Of a DNA stretch of 64,000 nucleotides, positions 51,666 to 61,400 are shown in pieces. Location: positions 62,001 to 126,000 of the forward strand of contig NZ_JAPSLH010000009.1 of the NCBI RefSeq assembly GCF_031180965.1. Reading direction: 5' to 3'. How positions within the stretch are numbered: the stretch's first letter is position 1; the number at the start of each line of letters is the position of its first letter. The translations under genes and the position numbers were made by a program. The notes beneath the pieces are model-generated. The model ran no database searches, was not told the origin of the DNA, and saw only the letters and a program-made list of their open reading frames with translations. The DNA is from Chelativorans sp. GTDB taxonomy: Bacteria > Pseudomonadota > Alphaproteobacteria > Rhizobiales > Rhizobiaceae.

Positions 51666-53165
51666 ATGCGGATGCCGCAACAGGATAAGGATCGGCCCTT
51701 GCCATCGCTGACCACGATCGCCGACGAAGCCCGGATCGCCATCGACACGGTCGCCGACCGCGCGGCCGGTCTCTGGTCGCCCTCGGTCCGCCTCGGCGTC
51801 ACCGGCCTTTCTCGCGCCGGAAAGACAGTGTTCATCTCCGCACTCGTGCACAATCTGGTGCATGGCGGCCGATTGCCGCTGTTCGAGGCCCAATCCTCCG
51901 GCCGTATCGCCGACGCTTATCTGGAGCACCAGCCGGACGATGCGGTGCCCCGCTTCCAATACGAGGATCATATCGCAGACTTGGTGGACCGCCGCGTCTG
52001 GCCGGCCTCCACCCGCGCCATCTCGGAACTGAGGCTCACGATCGATTACGAATCGGCTTCCGCCTGGGGCCGGCTCTTCTCGCGCGGAAGGATTTCCCTC
52101 GACATCGTCGACTATCCCGGCGAATGGCTGCTCGACCTCCCGCTCCTAAGCAAGGATTTCGGCACGTTCAGCCGTGAGGCGATCGAGCTTTCCGAGCTGC
52201 CCGGCCGTGAGGACGTGGCGCGCGAATGGCGCGCGCTCGCCGCCAGCATTGATCCGGAGGCGGATGCCGACGAGATGCTGGCGCGCAGGCTGTTCGAGAG
52301 TTTCGCGGCCTATCTCAGGGCATGCAAGGAAGAAAGCCGGGCGCTCTCGACGCTCCCGCCTGGCCGTTTTCTGATGCCGGGCGACCTGGAAGGCTCGCCC
52401 GCCCTCACCTTCGCCCCCCTCGCCAATCTGAGTGACCGCCGCGCGCGCTCGGGTTCCATGCAGGCGATGATGGAGCGTCGTTACGAGGCATATAAGAGCC
52501 ACGTCATAAAACCCTTCTTCCGCGAGCATATCGCCCGCCTGGACCGGCAGATCGTGCTCGTGGACGCCATGCAGGCCATCAACGCCGGCGTGCCGGCGGT
52601 CAATGACCTCGAACGCGCGCTGACGGAGATCCTCGCCTGCTTCAGGCCGGGCCGCGGCAGCTTGCTCACGGGGCTCGTCTCCCGGCGCATCGACCGCATC
52701 CTGATCGCCGCCACCAAGGCGGATCACATCCACCACGAAAGCCACGACAGGCTGCAGGCCATTGTCAGGCGGCTGGCCGAGCGCGCCATCGCGCGGGCGG
52801 ATTTTTCCGGCGCAGCCGTGGACGTCGTCGCCATGGCCGCGGTGCGGGCCACGCGCGAGGGCACGGTCACGCGAGGCCGCCAGACGCTTCCGGTCATCAT
52901 CGGCACGCCGCTGGCCGGGGAAACCATCGGCGACGAGGTGTTCGACGGCGAGACGGAGACGGCGATCTTTCCCGGCGACCTGCCCGAGAGTCCCGTCGCC
53001 TTCTTCCGCAAGGATGCTCCGCCACCCTCCGGCGATCCGGCGATCCGTTTCGTGCGCTTCCGCCCGCCGAAGCTCGAGCGCACAATCGAGGGCGTGACCC
53101 TGTCGCTGCCGCATATCCGCCTCGACCGCGCCCTGCAGTTCCTTCTCGGAGACAAGCTTGCATGA
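51666..53165 (+). CDS. YcjX-like ATP/GTPase
   Basis: 499 residues of the YcjX (DUF463) family. Walker A GLSRAGKT at about 47-54, then DYPGEWLLDLPLL, and ILIAATKADHIH as the TKAD nucleotide-base motif. Stress-linked, function poorly known; usually encoded next to YcjF, as here (4-bp overlap ATGA). Confidence 0.92.
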   Translation: MRMPQQDKDRPLPSLTTIADEARIAIDTVADRAAGLWSPSVRLGVTGLSRAGKTVFISALVHNLVHGGRLPLFEAQSSGRIADAYLEHQPDDAVPRFQYEDHIADLVDRRVWPASTRAISELRLTIDYESASAWGRLFSRGRISLDIVDYPGEWLLDLPLLSKDFGTFSREAIELSELPGREDVAREWRALAASIDPEADADEMLARRLFESFAAYLRACKEESRALSTLPPGRFLMPGDLEGSPALTFAPLANLSDRRARSGSMQAMMERRYEAYKSHVIKPFFREHIARLDRQIVLVDAMQAINAGVPAVNDLERALTEILACFRPGRGSLLTGLVSRRIDRILIAATKADHIHHESHDRLQAIVRRLAERAIARADFSGAAVDVVAMAAVRATREGTVTRGRQTLPVIIGTPLAGETIGDEVFDGETETAIFPGDLPESPVAFFRKDAPPPSGDPAIRFVRFRPPKLERTIEGVTLSLPHIRLDRALQFLLGDKLA

Positions 53166-54235
53166 GCGAACCGCGCCGCCCCGCCGCCTTCCGCATCGAA
53201 CAGCCTTCCGCCAGGAAGGAGGCGTCTCGGGACGAGCTTCGCCCGCCGCGCGCCATCAGGCTGGACGAATCGACGGTCATCACGCCGGCCGACATCGACG
53301 TGTTCGAGGCGCTTGAACCGGCAGCCGCTCCGCCTCCGCCTGCGGTCGCGCCGAGACGGCGCTCCCGCCTCGGCACGATCTTTTTCGCCGCCTTCGGCCT
53401 GCTTGTCTCCCTCGCAGCTGGCCTTTGGGCGGACCAGCTCATCCGCAACCTCTTCTCGCGCGCCGATTGGCTCGGCTGGACGGGTGCGGTGCTGTTGGCG
53501 GTCGCCGCCTTCGCCCTGTTCGGCATCATCGCGCGCGAGATCTTCGCCGTCTCCCGCCTCGCCTCCGTGGAGAAGATGCGCCGGCGTGCCGACGAGGCCT
53601 ATGAGCGGGATGATGCGGCCGGAGCTCGGGCGGTCGTCAGCGATCTCACTCACCTGCTTGCCGGGCATGCGGAGACGGCGGCGGGCCGGCGCAGGCTGGA
53701 GGAGCTGGAGCACGACGTCATCGACGGCCGGGACCTTCTGCGAATCGCCGAAAAGGAGATCCTGGCTCCCATCGATCTACGGGCGCAGAAACTCGTGCTC
53801 GATGCCGCCAAGCGCGTCTCGGTGGTGACGGCGGTAAGCCCGCGGGCGCTGATGGACGTGGTATATGTGATTTTCGAGGCGGTCCGCCTCCTGCGCCGGC
53901 TTTCCGAGCTTTACTGCGGCCGGCCGGGCTTTCTCGGCTTCCTGCGCCTGTCGCGCAATGTCCTGGCCCATCTTGCGGTGACCGGCTCCATGGCCATGGG
54001 CGAAACGCTGGTGCAGCAGCTGATCGGGCACGGGATCGCCGCGAGGCTTTCCGCCCGCCTCGGCGAGGGCATCGTCAACGGCATGATGACGGCGCGCATC
54101 GGCCTTGCCGCCATATCGGCGATCCGCCCCCTCGCCTTCCGTGCCGTCGAGCGGCCGGGCATGGGCGATTTCCTAAAAGCCCTGACCCAGTTCGCCGCCA
54201 AGTCGGAAAGTGCTGGGCAGGATAAGCGTGGCTGA
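53162..54235 (+). CDS. YcjF-like (DUF697/TIGR01620) membrane protein
   Basis: 357 residues. A Pro/Arg-rich cytoplasmic N-terminus, two membrane segments (about 74-93 and 100-125) and a C-terminal DUF697 region (AVSPRALMDVVYVIFEAVRLLRRLSELYCGRPG). The start overlaps the YcjX stop. The two are thought to act together at the membrane; role unknown. Followed by an 80-120 bp gap with no clear terminator. Confidence 0.92.
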   Translation: MSEPRRPAAFRIEQPSARKEASRDELRPPRAIRLDESTVITPADIDVFEALEPAAAPPPPAVAPRRRSRLGTIFFAAFGLLVSLAAGLWADQLIRNLFSRADWLGWTGAVLLAVAAFALFGIIAREIFAVSRLASVEKMRRRADEAYERDDAAGARAVVSDLTHLLAGHAETAAGRRRLEELEHDVIDGRDLLRIAEKEILAPIDLRAQKLVLDAAKRVSVVTAVSPRALMDVVYVIFEAVRLLRRLSELYCGRPGFLGFLRLSRNVLAHLAVTGSMAMGETLVQQLIGHGIAARLSARLGEGIVNGMMTARIGLAAISAIRPLAFRAVERPGMGDFLKALTQFAAKSESAGQDKRG

Positions 54236-54351
54236 TTCCCGCACGCGCAATTCTATCTATTCAGTCGCCTCGTGGCCGCGATGGTGATAAAGCCTTAACC
54301 AGAATTCTTCATTGTTTGGAAATCGTCGTCGCCAGCCAACCGTCGGTTCTC

Positions 54352-54891
54352 ATGTCTCCGCGCAACCTCGCTCTTTTCTCCCTCGCCGCCGCGCTCGCCT
54401 TTGGCGGAGCTTCTCCCGCCGCCGCATCCGACCGGGAGCGGCTATTCTTCAAACAGATCGAAGGGGCGTGGTCCGGTCCGGGCGAGATCGTCGCGGGAAA
54501 GTACAAGGGCACCAAATTCGTCTGCAATTTCGCCGGCTCCACGCCGGAGCAGAAGATCGGCATGGCGCTCGATGGCGGATGCCGGGTCGGCGTCTTTAAC
54601 CAGGAGATGTCGGCCAAGGTCGAGCGCCACCGCGCCGGCTTCCGCGGCACGTTCCTCGATGGCGCGGGCGGCAAGGGCATGGATGTGGTGGGCGGTACCG
54701 TGAAGGGCGAATACGCCGTCTTTGCGATACACCGCAATTCCCTGACCGGCGCCATGCGGGCGCAGCTTTCCGGCAAGGACACGATGAATGTGACCATCTC
54801 GGTCCATGTGGACGAGGAACTCGTTCCTGTGATCGGCATGACGCTGAAGCGCGTCGACCCGAAGACCGTCAGCGCGATCACGGCGAACTAG
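54352..54891 (+). CDS. secreted protein of unknown function
   Basis: 179 residues. A signal peptide SPRNLALFSLAAALAFGG (cleavage near AAAS) is followed by a soluble domain: IEGAWSGPGEIVAGKYKGTKFVCNF and the C-terminal VDEELVPVIGMTLKRVD. The beta-rich pattern suggests a lipocalin-like barrel. A TTG 12 codons earlier is also in frame. Its last 14 bp overlap the convergent folK gene. I do not recognise a named family. Confidence 0.75.
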   Translation: MSPRNLALFSLAAALAFGGASPAAASDRERLFFKQIEGAWSGPGEIVAGKYKGTKFVCNFAGSTPEQKIGMALDGGCRVGVFNQEMSAKVERHRAGFRGTFLDGAGGKGMDVVGGTVKGEYAVFAIHRNSLTGAMRAQLSGKDTMNVTISVHVDEELVPVIGMTLKRVDPKTVSAITAN

Positions 54892-55408
54892 CCGGTACTC
54901 TCCACCATTCGCGATCGTCGCTGATCTGCTCGATGCCGGAAGCATCGAGCCGGTCGAGATGATCCTTGACCGGGCTCCCGTGGATGACGAGGTCCGGCGC
55001 AAGCTCGGCCAGGGGCACGAGAACGAAGGCGCGCTCCAGCATCCGCGGATGGGGGACCTCCAGGTCTTTCTCGGAGACTCGTTCCTGCCCATAGGTCAGG
55101 ATGTCGATGTCGATGACGCGCGGCCCCCAGCGCTCGTGCCGCTCGCGTTTGAGGACGCGCTCAGTCTCGAGGCAAAGTTCGAGCAGGCCGCGCGGCGGCA
55201 GTCCGGTCTCGATCTCCGCGACGGCGTTCAGGAAATCCGGCTGGTCGGTTCTGCCCCAGGGCGGCGTCCTGTAGAGGGCAGAAACCTGCACAAGACGGAC
55301 ATTGTCCTGCTCGTCGAGTTGGCGCAGCGCGGCGGCCATGGTCCGCGCCGGCTCGCCCAGATTGCCGCCGAGACAAAGGAAGGCGCGGCTCCTATTGCGG
55401 CCACTCAA
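54878..55408 (-). CDS. folK: 2-amino-4-hydroxy-6-hydroxymethyldihydropteridine pyrophosphokinase
   Basis: 176 residues. N-terminal CLGGNLGEPARTMAAAL, YRTPPWG, QPDFLNAV, and the HPPK signature RWGPRVIDIDIL, then PHPRMLERAFVLVPL. Attaches pyrophosphate to the pterin in folate synthesis. Last gene of folP-folB-folK, overlapping folB by 17 bp. Confidence 0.95.
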   Translation of the reverse strand: MSGRNRSRAFLCLGGNLGEPARTMAAALRQLDEQDNVRLVQVSALYRTPPWGRTDQPDFLNAVAEIETGLPPRGLLELCLETERVLKRERHERWGPRVIDIDILTYGQERVSEKDLEVPHPRMLERAFVLVPLAELAPDLVIHGSPVKDHLDRLDASGIEQISDDREWWRVPASSP

Positions 55409-55751
55409 CGGTCACCTCGACATGATCCAGCACGCCGCGCACGGGGGCGCTCGGCTTCCTTACCGTGATGGCCGCACGCGTGATCTGCGGGAAACGCTCG
55501 CAGAGGCCCTGGGCGATCGCCAGCGCCAGCGTCTCTATGAGGAAGTGCCGGCGGCCGGTCACGATTTCCTCTATCACCGAGAAGGCGACACCATAGTCGA
55601 CGGTGTCTGCGATGGAATCGTCGGCAAGCGCGGTGCCCGGCTCTACCGCAAGCTCGGCATCCACATAAAAGCGCTGGCCGAGCCGCTCTTCCTCGTCGAG
55701 CACCCCGTGTCTCGCGAAGAAGGCGCAGTTCTTCAGCCGGATCACATACAT
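55392..55751 (-). CDS. folB: dihydroneopterin aldolase
   Basis: 119 residues. YVIRLKNCAFFARHGVLDEEERLGQRFYVDAEL and TVDYGVAFSVIEEIV match the FolB fold and its conserved HGVxxEE and DTVDYG motifs; RKPSAPVRGVLDHVEVTVE is the C-terminal signature. It cleaves dihydroneopterin to the pterin substrate of FolK. Starts 13 bp after folP. Confidence 0.95.
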   Translation of the reverse strand: MYVIRLKNCAFFARHGVLDEEERLGQRFYVDAELAVEPGTALADDSIADTVDYGVAFSVIEEIVTGRRHFLIETLALAIAQGLCERFPQITRAAITVRKPSAPVRGVLDHVEVTVEWPQ

Positions 55752-55764
55752 TGCCTCGTCCCTG

Positions 55765-56598
55765 TCAGGTCTCGGCGGCCAGCATAGCATCGGCTACGCG
55801 GAGCGCATCCCTGTTCGCCGCCACATCGTGGACGCGGAAGATGGATGCCCCCTTCACGCGCAGAAGCGCGCTGGTGGCCGCCGTGGCGGCGTCCCGTTCG
55901 CCGACCTCACGGCCGGTGAAATGGCCCAAGAAGCGCTTGCGCGAGGTGCCCACCGCCACCGGAAAACCGAGGCCGAGGAGCTCGGAAAACCGGGCCATGA
56001 TCGCGATATTCTCTCCGGGGTCCTTGGCGAAGCCAAAGCCCGGATCCAGCACGATCTGCTCGTCCTTCACCCCAGCCTGGTGGACGATCTCCAACGAGCG
56101 GCGCAGGAAGAAGAACTGGTCGGCGATGACGTCGGGCAGCTTCTGCCGCTCCCGCCCGGTATGCATCAGCACCAGCCCTGCCCCGGTTTGCGCCGCCACG
56201 CGGGCGATGGCGGGGTCCTTCTGCGCCCCCCAGACATCATTGACAATATGGGCTCCGGCCTCCACCGCCAGGCGGGCCGTTTCGGCGCGGTAGGTATCGA
56301 TGGAGAGGAGGATGTCTTCGGCCGCGAGGGCCTCGATCACCGGCAGGACACGGTCCTGCTCCTCGGCGGCATCGAGCGGTTCGGCTCCCGGCCGCGTCGA
56401 CTCGCCGCCAACATCGATGATGGCCGCGCCCTCCGCCGCCAACCTCAGCGCGGCCTCTACCGCGGTTGCGGCCGAGCCGTAGCGGCCGCCATCGGAGAAA
56501 CTGTCCGGAGTGACATTGAGCACGCCCATGATCAGCGCCTCGGCCCCCAGATCGAGCGTGCGTCCGTGAGCAAGTTTCCACTGTCGTGGCGGCGTCAT
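55765..56598 (-). CDS. folP: dihydropteroate synthase
   Basis: 277 residues. Both signatures are present: GVLNVTPDSFSDGG with Asn28, and AAIIDVGGESTRPGA; the phosphate/pABA region includes the late RGASIFRVHDV-like segment VKGASIFRVHDV. Joins pterin pyrophosphate and p-aminobenzoate; target of sulfonamides. First gene of the fol cluster. An in-frame ATG 22 codons upstream is possible, but 56598 matches relatives. Confidence 0.95.
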   Translation of the reverse strand: MTPPRQWKLAHGRTLDLGAEALIMGVLNVTPDSFSDGGRYGSAATAVEAALRLAAEGAAIIDVGGESTRPGAEPLDAAEEQDRVLPVIEALAAEDILLSIDTYRAETARLAVEAGAHIVNDVWGAQKDPAIARVAAQTGAGLVLMHTGRERQKLPDVIADQFFFLRRSLEIVHQAGVKDEQIVLDPGFGFAKDPGENIAIMARFSELLGLGFPVAVGTSRKRFLGHFTGREVGERDAATAATSALLRVKGASIFRVHDVAANRDALRVADAMLAAET

Positions 56599-56782
56599 TC
56601 CCGGTTCGTCCGTTCCAGCTGCGCGTTCCGTTGTGCGGCGCCTCTCGGGTAAAATCAATTGCATTCAGAACCACGTGTAGGTTCCAATTTACCTGCGCCG
56701 CGCCGCCCGCTTATCGCAAAGCGCTTTTTCGTTGCGCGCGCCGCTTCCTTGGCGCAATCTCCCTCCGAGGCAGGAGAGCAAT

Positions 56783-57403
56783 ATGCGGCGCATTCTGGTA
56801 TTTTTCCTTTGTCTAGCTGCGGCCCCTGCCACGGCCGCCACCATCTCCAAGACCTACAGCTACTTCCCGATTGGCGGAATGACGCTTCCCGAGATTGAGC
56901 GCCAGTTGGAAACGCGCGGGCCGAAGCTCGACAGCACCGGCCGCAGACATCCCGGCGCCACCAATATGGAGTTCACGTCACGCATAGATTACGGCCAGTC
57001 CGGCAGCCAGTGCCGGGTCGTCGATGCGCGCGTTTCGGTAAAGGCGAAGGTCATCCTGCCGCGGTGGCGCGACCGCCGCCGGGCGGAGACGGAGGTGCGC
57101 CTGATCTGGGACACGCTGGCCGGCGACATCAAGCGCCACGAGGAAAGCCATCTGAGCATCGCCAAGAACCATGCGCGTCTGCTCGAGGACTCGCTCAAGG
57201 CACTGCCGCGGCGGCAGAACTGCCGCATCCTTGCGCAGGAGGCAGAGAAGACAACAGCACGCATCCTTGCCACGCATGATGCGGCGCAGGACGCCTTTGA
57301 TCGCATCGAAAGCATCAATTTCGAGAGCCGGATGATGCGTCTCCTGCGCTACCGGCTGGAGCGGGCAGAGGCGGCGCAACGCCGGGAGCAAGGAGCCCGT
57401 TAA
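56783..57403 (+). CDS. DUF922 secreted putative zinc protease
   Basis: 206 residues with signal peptide RRILVFFLCLAAAPATAA. The DUF922 domain shows SYFPIGGMTLPEIERQL, MEFTSRIDY and the zinc-binding helix IKRHEESHLSIAKNHA (HEExH, His about 116). Periplasmic or secreted, function unknown. GGAGAG precedes the ATG. Stands alone between folP (divergent) and the convergent ferredoxin gene. Confidence 0.9.
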   Translation: MRRILVFFLCLAAAPATAATISKTYSYFPIGGMTLPEIERQLETRGPKLDSTGRRHPGATNMEFTSRIDYGQSGSQCRVVDARVSVKAKVILPRWRDRRRAETEVRLIWDTLAGDIKRHEESHLSIAKNHARLLEDSLKALPRRQNCRILAQEAEKTTARILATHDAAQDAFDRIESINFESRMMRLLRYRLERAEAAQRREQGAR

Positions 57404-57424
57404 CGGTCGCAGGCGGCTTGCGCG

Positions 57425-57745
57425 CTATCCCTGCCGTTCCGGCACCCGCACGACAAGGCCGTCGAGTTCGTCGCGCACGCGGATCTGGCAGGAGAGGCGC
57501 GAGTTGGGGCGCACCTCATAGGCAAAATCCAGCATGTCCTCCTCCATGGCCTCGGGCGGGCCGACCACATCCGTCCACGCTTCGTCCACATAGACATGGC
57601 AGGTCGCGCAGGCGCAGGCCCCGCCGCACTCGGCCTCGATCCCAGGCACGCCGTTGCGCACGGCGTTCTCCATGACAGTGGAACCGTTCTCGGCGTCCAC
57701 CTCGAACTCCGTGCCATCGAAGGCGATATAGGTGAGCTTGGTCAT
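57425..57745 (-). CDS. [2Fe-2S] ferredoxin, adrenodoxin/Isc type
   Basis: 106 residues. Cluster ligands Cys40, Cys46, Cys49 ([11 protein letters not shown]) and Cys86 (RLSCQI), in the C-x5-C-x2-C...C spacing of the adrenodoxin/FdxB class. Electron carrier for P450s or Fe-S assembly. No oxidoreductase partner is adjacent. Confidence 0.95.
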   Translation of the reverse strand: MTKLTYIAFDGTEFEVDAENGSTVMENAVRNGVPGIEAECGGACACATCHVYVDEAWTDVVGPPEAMEEDMLDFAYEVRPNSRLSCQIRVRDELDGLVVRVPERQG

Positions 57746-57830
57746 TAACTGTCCGGGGATAGCACAGGGCGGGAGGAAAATGATTGCCGGAGATAGCGAC
57801 TATGGCCGACGTGTCAACCGTCGGAGCCGC

Positions 57831-58172
57831 TCAGCCCATCTCGCGGGTGAGGAAGACCTGCACCTCTTCGACGAGGCGCGGAAGGCGGTCCGCCGCCGCC
57901 GAATATGGCGACGCCTCTAGCTCGGCCGCGCAGGCGGCGAGAGGAAAGGCGCCGACGGCCCGGGCGGAACCCACCAGCTGGTGGGCGAGGCTGCGGCGGG
58001 CTTCCCCGTCCAGCATATGAAGTTCGTCGCGGGCGGCGGTCGCCTGCACGAGGAACAGGTGCAGCACCTCGCGCTTCAGCCCCTCGTCGCCCAGGGTCTG
58101 CCGCGCAAGGTGGCTGAGATCGATCGGCGATACCTCTGGAAAACCGTCTTCTTGCCGCTCAAGCATGCCCAT
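57831..58172 (-). CDS. orphan Hpt (histidine phosphotransfer) protein
   Basis: 113 residues, single Hpt domain. Phosphorylatable His64 in AHQLVGSARAVGA, with helices on both sides. It shuttles phosphate between receiver domains. Divergent from the giant coiled-coil gene with 261 bp between, where CtrA-like boxes are seen; a SixA-type phosphatase is encoded 7 kb away. Confidence 0.88.
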   Translation of the reverse strand: MGMLERQEDGFPEVSPIDLSHLARQTLGDEGLKREVLHLFLVQATAARDELHMLDGEARRSLAHQLVGSARAVGAFPLAACAAELEASPYSAAADRLPRLVEEVQVFLTREMG

Positions 58173-58210
58173 CCCTGCTATAGTGCCGCATTCTCACCAC
58201 CTGGAGGCGG

Positions 58211-58226
58211 TTTAAGCGCAATTAAC
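58211..58226. promoter_or_regulatory. CtrA-like box TTTA-N7-TTAAC
   Basis: One mismatch to the CtrA consensus TTAA-N7-TTAA, in the divergent region between the Hpt and giant coiled-coil genes. A second imperfect box is 60 bp away. Confidence 0.35.
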
Positions 58227-58285
58227 CCGTGTGGACAAGCCGTTAATCGCGGGGCCGAAAAGTTCGCGTTTCGCCGAGCGTAGCG

Positions 58286-58300
58286 TTAACCTTATGTTTA
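58286..58300. promoter_or_regulatory. CtrA-like box TTAA-N7-TTTA
   Basis: Second near-match to TTAA-N7-TTAA, overlapping the palindrome GTTTAAAC (58296-58303), about 134 bp upstream of the giant-gene ATG. Confidence 0.35.
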
Positions 58301-58433
58301 AACTTCTAGGCATCGGCGATAAAACGTATTTTAATCACCAGAGTGTGCCACTACGATACGGGTGGCGGGGTATGGGCGTAAACGGGTCACAGGGATCCCA
58401 TTCCGGGATGCCAAAGTTCAAGAGTAAGGCGGC

Positions 58434-61400
58434 ATGGCGCGCAACGTAACGACCAAGAAAACGTCTGCGGACGATTTTGCGAGGGAATTGGAGGAAGCGC
58501 TCGAGATCGAGACGGCCTCCTTCGCGGTCGAGGGGAGCGACCTCGACATCGCCGCCTCCATGGAGGAGCTGGAGGCCCAGATCACCCTCGCAGCCGAGGA
58601 GCTCGCCCGGGAAAGCCGGGGCGATGAGTCCGCTTCGGAGGAGCCGGTTGAAGAGGCGCGGGATGACCTCGAGCCGGCCGAGAATCTCGAAATTTCCGAG
58701 CCGCCGCATGAAGCTGCAGCGGCCGAACTTGAAGCGGACGCTGAGCCGGAGCTCGAGCAGCCGTCGGCCGAGGCGCCCGTGGCGGGCGAGCTGCGCCGGC
58801 GCGCCGAGCCGCAGCCTGCCTCTTCCACTCCCCTACTCCTGCCCGCCAATGACGACAAGCAAAGCGAATACCAGCGCTTTGCGCACAAATTCGATCAGCG
58901 CGCGCCGCGCACCGCCTATTGGATCGCGGCTGCCCTGTCTGTCGCCTGGCTGGCTCTTGGCGCCCTCTTCGCCCATCTCCTGTATGGCCCCCAGATCTGG
59001 CAGATCCGCTCGCTGGACGGCCTCGTCGCGGCGCCCTACGCCATTGCCCTTGCCGTCGCCGTGATCATGCCGATCGTGCTCCTTTGGGGCTTTGCGGTGA
59101 TGATCCGCCGTGCCCAGGAGATGCGGCTTGCCGCCCGGCAGATGGCGGAGATCGCCTTCCGCCTCTCGGAGCCGGAGAACATCGCCCAGGAGCGCGTGAT
59201 GATGGTGGGTCAGGCCATCCGCCGCGAAGTCCAGGCCATGGGCGACGGCATCGAGCGCACGCTTGCGCGGGCGGTCGAGCTAGAGGCGCTGGTCCATACG
59301 GAAGTGAACGAGCTGGAACGCGCCTATTCGGAGAACGAAGCGCGCATCCGCCTGCTGGTCGACAGCCTGGGGAGCGAACGCGAAGGAATCGTCAGCCATG
59401 CGGAGCGCGTCCGGGCTTCCATTTCCGGCGCCCATGAAATCCTCCGCGAGGAGCTGAACTCGGCCGGCGAGCAGATCCGCCTGGGCGTCGACGGAGCCGC
59501 GCAGAGACTGGTGACGATCCTCGGCCAGTCCGGCGAGGTGTTCACCCAGCGTCTGAACACGGCGGGTGAGACGATTACACGCGCCCTCGACGAGCGGACG
59601 GAGAACCTGTCGCACCGCCTCGCCAACTCCAGCGAGACCCTCGCCGGTTTGCTTGACTCCAGGATCACTGCGCTCGGCAATTCGAGCGAGGCTTTCATCG
59701 AACGCATCAGCGCCTCGAGCGAGTCAGTGAGGCACCTGCTCGACGAGCGGTCCGACATGCTCTCCCGCCAGATCACCACCTCGGGCAGCGGCATCGCCGA
59801 GCTCCTCGACACGCGCATCGCCACCCTCACCGAGCGCACCGAGCAGGCCACACGCGACATCCAGGAGGTGTTCGACGGCCGCGCGGCCAACTTTATCTCC
59901 TCGGTCGGCAGCGCCTCCGATCAGCTGAACACGCTGTTCGCCAACCGCTTGAGCGAGATCGAACACACGCTGTCGGAACGCGGCCAGACGCTCCTGTCGG
60001 AGTTCTCTACCCGGGCGCAGGCGCTCGATACCGGCATCGAGCGCCTGGAATCGGCCCTGGAGGCCCGTGCGCGCCACATCAACGAGGCCCTGGTGGAACG
60101 CACCCGCGACATCGCGGAAACCTTCGCGCGCGGCAAGCAGGACGTCTTTTCCGCGATCGAGACCGGCAGGGGCGCGATCGAAGGGGAGCTTTCGGACCTC
60201 GTCGCCTCCACTTCCGTCATGCTCGAGGGCAAGGCCGAAGAATTTGCAGCTCGGCTGCGGGATGGCCAGGTCGCCCTCAATGCTCGGCTCGATAGCGGCC
60301 TTGGCCAGTTCGAGTCCGTGCAGGCGCGCATGGATGACGCGGTGCAACGGCAGATCGGCGTTTTCACGGAAAATCAGGACCGCCTGGCCGCCCTGCTGCA
60401 GAATGACATCAGCAAGCTCAACGAGATCCATGCCAGCTTCGAGGACCGCATCGAAGGCCAGATCGAGAAGCTGCTGGAGACCCGCGCAAGCTTCTCGGCG
60501 GCCATCGAGGACGACATTGCCAGGATCGTCGAGCGCCGTGACGACCTGACGGCCGCCATCCGCGGCGACATCGACCACGTGAACAACATGTTCGCCGCTC
60601 ATACGAATATCATCGAGGAACGTACGCGGACCATGGAGAAAGCGCTCTCCATCGGCGTGGACAATGTGCGCCACACTCTGGAGAACAGCGCCATTGTCGT
60701 TGCCGGCGCGCTGCGCGACAAGGTGACGGAAGCCACCTCCTCGCTGAGCAGCGAGACGGCGAGGATGCTTGACGGCATTGATCAGCGTATCGCGGCTCGT
60801 GTCGAAAGCACCGCCCGCACCTTCGGCGAGCATGTGGACCAGATCGACCGCACCTTCGACGGCGCAGCGGAACGAATCTCCCTTCGTGGCGAACTCGTCG
60901 CCCGCACGCTGGGCGAACAGGTCGAGCAGATCGACGGCATCTTCGACGGCGCCGCCGAGCGTGCTGCCGGGCGCGTCGACACCGTCGCCCAAAACCTTGC
61001 CCGCACCCTCGATGGTGCGGCCGAGCGTGCCGCCGGACGCGTCGATGTGGTCGCCCGCACGTTGGGTGAGCAGCTCGAGCAGATCGACGGCATCTTCGAC
61101 GGCGCCGCCGAGCGTGCTGCCGGGCGCGTCGACACCGTCGCCCAAAACCTTGCCCGCACCCTTGATGGCGCGGCGGAGCGTGCCGCCGGACGCGTCGATG
61201 TGGTTGCCCAAACCCTGGGTGAGCAGATCGAGCAGATCAACGGCATCTTCGACGGCGCAGCGCAACGGGTCGCCGGGCGCGTCGATATGGTCGCCCGCAC
61301 CCTCGGCGAAAAAGTCGAGCAGATCGACGGCATCCTGGACGGCGCCGTCGAGCGCGCCGCCGGGAGGATCGAGACCGTATCGCAGGGCCTCGCCCGTCAG

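Noticed and set aside
50265-51971. Upstream part of a 638-codon minus-strand frame that ends in the zinc-ribbon gene
   Set aside because: It runs antisense through dksA (another frame), sixA and ycjX with no family similarity; only the last 69 codons look real.
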